The notes beneath the pieces were generated by a model. It ran no database searches, was not told the origin of the DNA, and saw nothing but the letters and a program-made list of their open reading frames with translations. Below are positions 14,902 to 17,748 of a stretch of DNA of 17,748 nucleotides, one piece after another. This DNA is from Clostridia bacterium (GTDB taxonomy: Bacteria; Bacillota; Clostridia; Oscillospirales; CAG-272), in NCBI GenBank assembly GCA_017416885.1, contig JAFQAM010000102.1, positions 1 to 17,748 of the forward strand, given 5' to 3'. How positions within the stretch are numbered: position 1 is the stretch's first letter; each line of letters starts with the position of its first letter. The position numbers and the translations under genes are program-made.

Positions 14902-14939
14902 ACGGTAATTTCATTATATCACGGTAATTTTTCGGTCAA
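14902..14939 (-). promoter_or_regulatory. Promoter with duplicated 10-mer around the -10 box
   Basis: On the minus strand TTGACC (14939-14934) and TATAAT (14918-14913) are 15 bases apart; TGA before TATAAT makes a perfect extended -10, which can compensate for the short spacer. The 10-mer AAATTACCGT occurs at 14930-14921 and again at 14911-14902, a direct repeat with a 19-bp period that brackets the -10 box. This looks like an operator for a dimeric repressor bound to one face of the helix. It likely drives the vWA gene and the seven genes from 14860 to 3252. Confidence 0.7.
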
Positions 14940-14957
14940 TTTTGTTTTTTCCAATTT

Positions 14958-15551
14958 TTAATTATGATTAATAATTTGCATTATAATTTCACTTAAATCA
15001 GACATTTCATCTATTTTGTAAACAAGACTTGACATGTCGCTTTTGCCTAATTTAGCGGTGTTTCCAAGGTCAGCAAATTGATATAGCTCCGTTTCGCTAT
15101 AATCCTTAACGCCAATTGCAACAAATACAATAGATTTATTTTCAATTTTATCAATCAGCTCTCTCGCCTCGCATATGGCATTAATAAAATCCCCGTGGTC
15201 ACTGCTTTCGCCGTCTGTAACTAAAATTACAATGGTTTTGTCTGTCTTTCCTCGCTTAAGGTCGCTTTCAATTGCTTTATTACATAAGCGAAGAGCGTGA
15301 GCAGTGTCTGTCGCTCCCTTATGCGCAAGGTTTTGCCACATATTATATGCGGTTCTTGCATCAATGCTGTTTTCTATGCTTCCTATAAAGTATTTAGCTA
15401 TATTATTAAAGCTAATCACTCTTACATTTGTTGAATCGCATTTTTCGCTTTCGCTTATACTGCATAGCGTTTCAAGCATAGTATTATTAAGCTGAATAAT
15501 TCTTTCACCTCGCATTGAATTAGAGGTGTCAAGCAAAAATATTAATTCCAT
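14958..15551 (-). CDS. Minimal vWA domain protein
   Basis: A 197-residue protein that is almost nothing but a vWA domain. MIDAS residues: DTSNS (8-12), Thr81 in GATDT and Asp113 in VTDGES. The order and spacing match the neighbouring vWA protein at 14069-14860 along the whole domain, so they are paralogues, but this one lacks the acidic tail and has an Asn inside the DxSxS motif (permitted, as that position is variable). The ribosome site is weak (AGAGAGA). It lies 18 bases after the transglutaminase gene and 97 bases before the other vWA gene, from which it is separated by a promoter but no visible terminator. A scaffold or metal-dependent binding partner is the likely role. Confidence 0.88.
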   Translation of the reverse strand: MELIFLLDTSNSMRGERIIQLNNTMLETLCSISESEKCDSTNVRVISFNNIAKYFIGSIENSIDARTAYNMWQNLAHKGATDTAHALRLCNKAIESDLKRGKTDKTIVILVTDGESSDHGDFINAICEARELIDKIENKSIVFVAIGVKDYSETELYQFADLGNTAKLGKSDMSSLVYKIDEMSDLSEIIMQIINHN

Positions 15552-15569
15552 TTTTCTCTCTCTTTAAAT

Positions 15570-16544
15570 TTAATGAGCCCATTCAATAAGCAGAGAATAA
15601 TCGCCAAGATGATATTTATCTATTCTGTTATACCAGAAATAGTCAAGGGGCGTTATTCGGCTTCGTATCAGGCTTATTATTTCGTCTATTTCAAATCGCT
15701 TCGTTATGCGTATTTCCGTAAAATCCGTTTTTTTCTTTTCTTCGCTTTTTAAGTGAGCTATTAAATCCCTTGTTGAGGATACAATAGCTATTTCGCTTCG
15801 ACTTTTTGGACAAGACGGAACATTGAACATTGTATCAATTATATGGTCGCGGCAAATTTCATAATCGGACAGATTGAAATACGCTCTTGAAAAGTATTTT
15901 ATATTGCCCTGTCCGTCATATTCTACATTATTATAGGTAACATCAAGATGATAGCTTTCGCCGTCAACACGCACCATATTCCAGGCGTGGCGCTCAAGCT
16001 CGCCTGTTCTTGCGCCGGATTCTCCCACAACGATTATAGATTTTAGCTGAAGCATATCGGCTAAATACTTAAATGCTTTTGCAAAGCCCTCGCATACGCA
16101 TTTTCCGTCAAGAAATGTACCAATTATGCTTTGTGCATTAAATTCCTTGCCCACCACTCTATCGTAAACGGCTGTTTTTCTTATTTCGTCATTCAGATAT
16201 CTTTCCGTTTCAAGCTCGCTAAGTCCCTTTGCGCCCATGGCAATTGATTTGGCTTTTTGGTCAATTGCGGCTTTGATTTTTATAGCCTCGCTTGCTGACA
16301 TAGTATATTTGATTTCAATTTGCGTGTGGAAAATGCCGATAATATATCGGTAGCTGTAAAAATCCACATAGAAAAAGTCGGGATAATCATAATTGACAGC
16401 CGCGTGAACTCTTTCAAGCTCCTTTTCGGTAATTTTGGGCACGGAAATATTATCCCTGCGCCTCGCTATGCCGTCAACTAAAATGTCGTACGCTTTTTGC
16501 TCCTTACTATTTAAAGTTGACCTATAATATCTCATATAAGCCAT
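15570..16544 (-). CDS. Transglutaminase-like (papain-fold) protein
   Basis: A 324-residue cytoplasmic protein. The transglutaminase core spans about 85-230 with the expected triad: Cys151 in CEGFAKA, His186 in ERHAWNMV and Asp201 in YHLDVTYN. In family members this fold acts as a cysteine protease or a cross-linking/transamidating enzyme, or it is inactive and binds peptides; here all three residues are present. The first 80 residues and the last 90 (charged, helix-strand) are unrecognised. There is no signal peptide, unlike most bacterial secreted members with this core. GAGGTG precedes the start. It is the gene just upstream of the first vWA gene (18 bases), so it probably belongs to the phosphorylation/chaperone cluster, perhaps cleaving or modifying a component. 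Confidence 0.82.
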   Translation of the reverse strand: MAYMRYYRSTLNSKEQKAYDILVDGIARRRDNISVPKITEKELERVHAAVNYDYPDFFYVDFYSYRYIIGIFHTQIEIKYTMSASEAIKIKAAIDQKAKSIAMGAKGLSELETERYLNDEIRKTAVYDRVVGKEFNAQSIIGTFLDGKCVCEGFAKAFKYLADMLQLKSIIVVGESGARTGELERHAWNMVRVDGESYHLDVTYNNVEYDGQGNIKYFSRAYFNLSDYEICRDHIIDTMFNVPSCPKSRSEIAIVSSTRDLIAHLKSEEKKKTDFTEIRITKRFEIDEIISLIRSRITPLDYFWYNRIDKYHLGDYSLLIEWAH

Positions 16545-16576
16545 AAATACACCTCACTTTTATAGCTCGGCTACTT

Positions 16577-16618
16577 AATCCTAAAGATTGTTTATTTATC
16601 CTTAAAGATTGCTTAAAT
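16577..16618 (-). repeat. Short tandem duplication across the cysK stop codon
   Basis: Two adjacent copies of about 20 bases, ATCCTAAAGATTG... and ATCCTTAAAGATTG..., cover the last codons and stop of the cysteine synthase gene and the first bases after it. No terminator hairpin is visible here, so transcription may continue into the transglutaminase gene 57 bases away. Confidence 0.5.
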
Positions 16619-17516
16619 ATCTTGTTCCTGTGTCGGGTAAAATCACAACTATTTGCTTGCCTTTATTTTCCTCGCGTTTTGCAACCTCAATTGCGCCGTA
16701 AAGCGCTGCTCCTGAGGATATACCGCAGAATATGCCCTCTTTCTTGGCAAGAAGTTTCATACATTCGTATGCGTCCTCATCCTTGACCTTAATTATTTCA
16801 TCATATGATGAGGTATCAAGAACGGAAGGAATAAAGCCTGCGCCTATTCCCTGTAAGCCGTGCGCGCCCTTGCTCTCACCCGATAACACCGCAGAGGTGT
16901 ATGGCTCAATAGCAACCACCTTAACGCTTGGCTTTTGCTCCTTCAGGAATTTTGATGTGCCCGTGATAGTTCCGCCTGTGCCTACTCCGCATACTAAAAT
17001 GTCGATTTTGCCGTCAGTATCCTTAAAAATCTCAGGACCTGTGGTTAAATAGTGTGCTTCGGGATTTGACATATTTTCAAATTGACCTGCAATAATGCTT
17101 CCCTTAATTGATTTTTGGATTTCGTTTGCTTTATCAATTGCGCCTTGCATACCAAGAGTGCCGTCAGTTAAAATAACCTCAGCGCCATATGCTTGCATAA
17201 GCAAAATGCGTTCTCTTGACATATTGTCGGGCATTACGATTTTAAGCTTGTAGCCTCTTTGTGCAGATACAAGTGCAAGTCCAATTCCTGTGTTTCCTGA
17301 GGTTGGCTCGATAATTACAGTGTCCTTATTTAAAAGTCCGCTTTTTTCGTAGTCCTCAATCATTTTAAGAGCAACTCTATCCTTAATAGAGCCACCCGGG
17401 CTTACACACTCTGCCTTTACAATTATATCACCGTATAATAATAGCTCCTTCTTAATATTTCCAAGTCTTATTAACGGTGTATTGCCGATTACCTCGGTTA
17501 CATTTTCAAATATCAT
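16602..17516 (-). CDS. cysK: Cysteine synthase (O-acetylserine sulfhydrylase)
   Basis: A 304-residue PLP enzyme of fold type II that makes cysteine from O-acetylserine and sulfide. The PLP lysine is Lys45 in PGGSIKDR; the substrate loop is PTSGNTG (71-77); the phosphate-binding glycine loop is GTGGTITG (179-186); GISSGA (265-270) and a final LPDTGTRYL complete the family pattern. Length and motif order are normal for CysK. AGGAG precedes the start codon at seven bases. It is collinear with the cluster below it and 57 bases from the transglutaminase gene without an obvious terminator, but a functional tie to that cluster is doubtful; it is more likely a housekeeping neighbour. Confidence 0.95.
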   Translation of the reverse strand: MIFENVTEVIGNTPLIRLGNIKKELLLYGDIIVKAECVSPGGSIKDRVALKMIEDYEKSGLLNKDTVIIEPTSGNTGIGLALVSAQRGYKLKIVMPDNMSRERILLMQAYGAEVILTDGTLGMQGAIDKANEIQKSIKGSIIAGQFENMSNPEAHYLTTGPEIFKDTDGKIDILVCGVGTGGTITGTSKFLKEQKPSVKVVAIEPYTSAVLSGESKGAHGLQGIGAGFIPSVLDTSSYDEIIKVKDEDAYECMKLLAKKEGIFCGISSGAALYGAIEVAKREENKGKQIVVILPDTGTRYLSNL

Positions 17517-17597
17517 CTCATTACTCCTGTTTTCTTATTTTCCCTTGCTAAAATATATTGACACACACAGTGTGCTTTATTTGTTAGATTTGAATGA
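17517..17597 (-). other. Upstream region of cysK
   Basis: On the minus strand this AT-rich leader includes the dyad CACAC-x-GTGTG (around 17563-17575) followed by TATATT, a possible -10 box without a good -35. An operator-like role for the dyad is possible. I see no T-box or riboswitch pattern in so short a space. Confidence 0.3.
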
Positions 17598-17634
17598 ATT
17601 GCTTCGCAATCATGAAATGCGCCTATTGTGCATT
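17598..17634 (-). repeat. Mini-hairpin and wobble hairpin of the third repeat element
   Basis: ATTGC-TTC-GCAAT (17598-17610; a GAA triloop on the minus strand) is followed by AATGCGC-CTATT-GTGCATT (17616-17634), the counterpart of the wobble hairpin at 1887-1903. Both stand just beyond a heptamer array on the side away from the gene that the array follows. Confidence 0.6.
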
Positions 17635-17669
17635 GCTGACTGCTGGCGGCTGACAGCTAACGGCTAATT
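17635..17669 (-). repeat. Heptanucleotide array, about 4-5 degenerate units
   Basis: Units GCTGACT, GCTGGCG, GCTGACA, GCTAACG and GCTAATT (+ strand), the same 7-mer family as 1904-1980. The array runs into the 3' end of the P1B ATPase gene: its stop codon (17659-17657) lies inside a unit, and the last three residues are encoded by repeat sequence. Confidence 0.7.
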
Positions 17670-17748
17670 CTCAACGCATTAGTCACAACAAAAAGACTTG
17701 AAAAGCTCATTGCGAGCGCGCCAAGCATTGGGCTAAGCTCTAAGCCAA
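17657..17748 (-). CDS. copA: Copper-type P1B ATPase, C-terminal end (5' partial)
   Basis: Only the last 29 codons and the stop lie in the window; the gene runs in from the right edge. The visible peptide includes SPMLGALAMSFSS and VVTNALR, the typical last membrane helix of copper-exporting P1B ATPases with the MxxSS and NALR(L/I) pattern. These pumps export Cu(I) at the cost of ATP. The natural C-terminus seems replaced by ISR, encoded by the heptamer repeat that supplies the stop codon. Too short for ORF calling by length; the assignment rests on this one motif. Confidence 0.7.
   Translation of the reverse strand, partial: GLELSPMLGALAMSFSSLFVVTNALRISR

Overview
The window looks like chromosomal DNA of a low-to-moderate GC, Gram-positive anaerobe, most likely a gut-type member of the Clostridia (Bacillota; an Oscillospiraceae-like lineage is my guess). 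The reasons are strong AGGAGG-type ribosome binding sites, sigma-A promoters with TGn-extended -10 boxes, AT-rich spacers, a surface protein with CxxC repeats and a C-terminal membrane anchor, and short intergenic hairpin and heptamer repeats. There is no rRNA, tRNA, CRISPR array, transposase or phage gene.

Layout. On the + strand: the 3' part of a membrane-anchored CxxC-repeat surface protein (3-767) with a terminator; an array of five tiny hairpins (839-938); an HD-domain phosphohydrolase with its own promoter (1052-1711); then a heptamer array and a terminator. Everything further right is on the minus strand. A single-gene amidohydrolase (2031-3143) has a good promoter. Beyond it runs a long collinear cluster read from right to left: a possible cysteine synthase lead gene (17516-16602), a transglutaminase-like protein, a short vWA protein, a vWA protein with an acidic tail, a giant double PP2C protein, a Ser/Thr kinase, a GrpE-like coiled-coil protein and three tandem Hsp70 paralogues, closed by a hairpin terminator at 3215-3243. 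The far right edge holds the last 29 codons of a copper-type P1B ATPase.

The centrepiece is the nine-gene cluster at 16544-3252. vWA + PP2C + kinase with a zinc ribbon recalls the TerY-P phosphorylation triad known from comparative genomics. Here it is joined to its own chaperone machine: three Hsp70s that end after the beta substrate domain (no helical lid) and a GrpE-like nucleotide exchange factor carried on a long acidic and coiled-coil protein. The phosphatase protein carries a degenerate PP2C domain, an intact PP2C domain and what looks like a dead kinase fold. My inference is a phospho-regulated chaperone module in which vWA proteins act as metal-dependent scaffolds or substrates, the kinase/phosphatase pair sets their state, and the Hsp70/GrpE set carries out folding or complex remodelling. 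A strong promoter with a duplicated 10-mer around its -10 box lies before the larger vWA gene and could drive the core seven genes.

A second theme is repeat DNA at gene ends: heptamer arrays (GTCAGCC-like in the coding sense) directly follow three genes, and two of them share a neighbouring wobble-paired hairpin module. Mini-hairpins with GAA or GTA triloops occur with them. They look like dispersed, non-coding repetitive elements.
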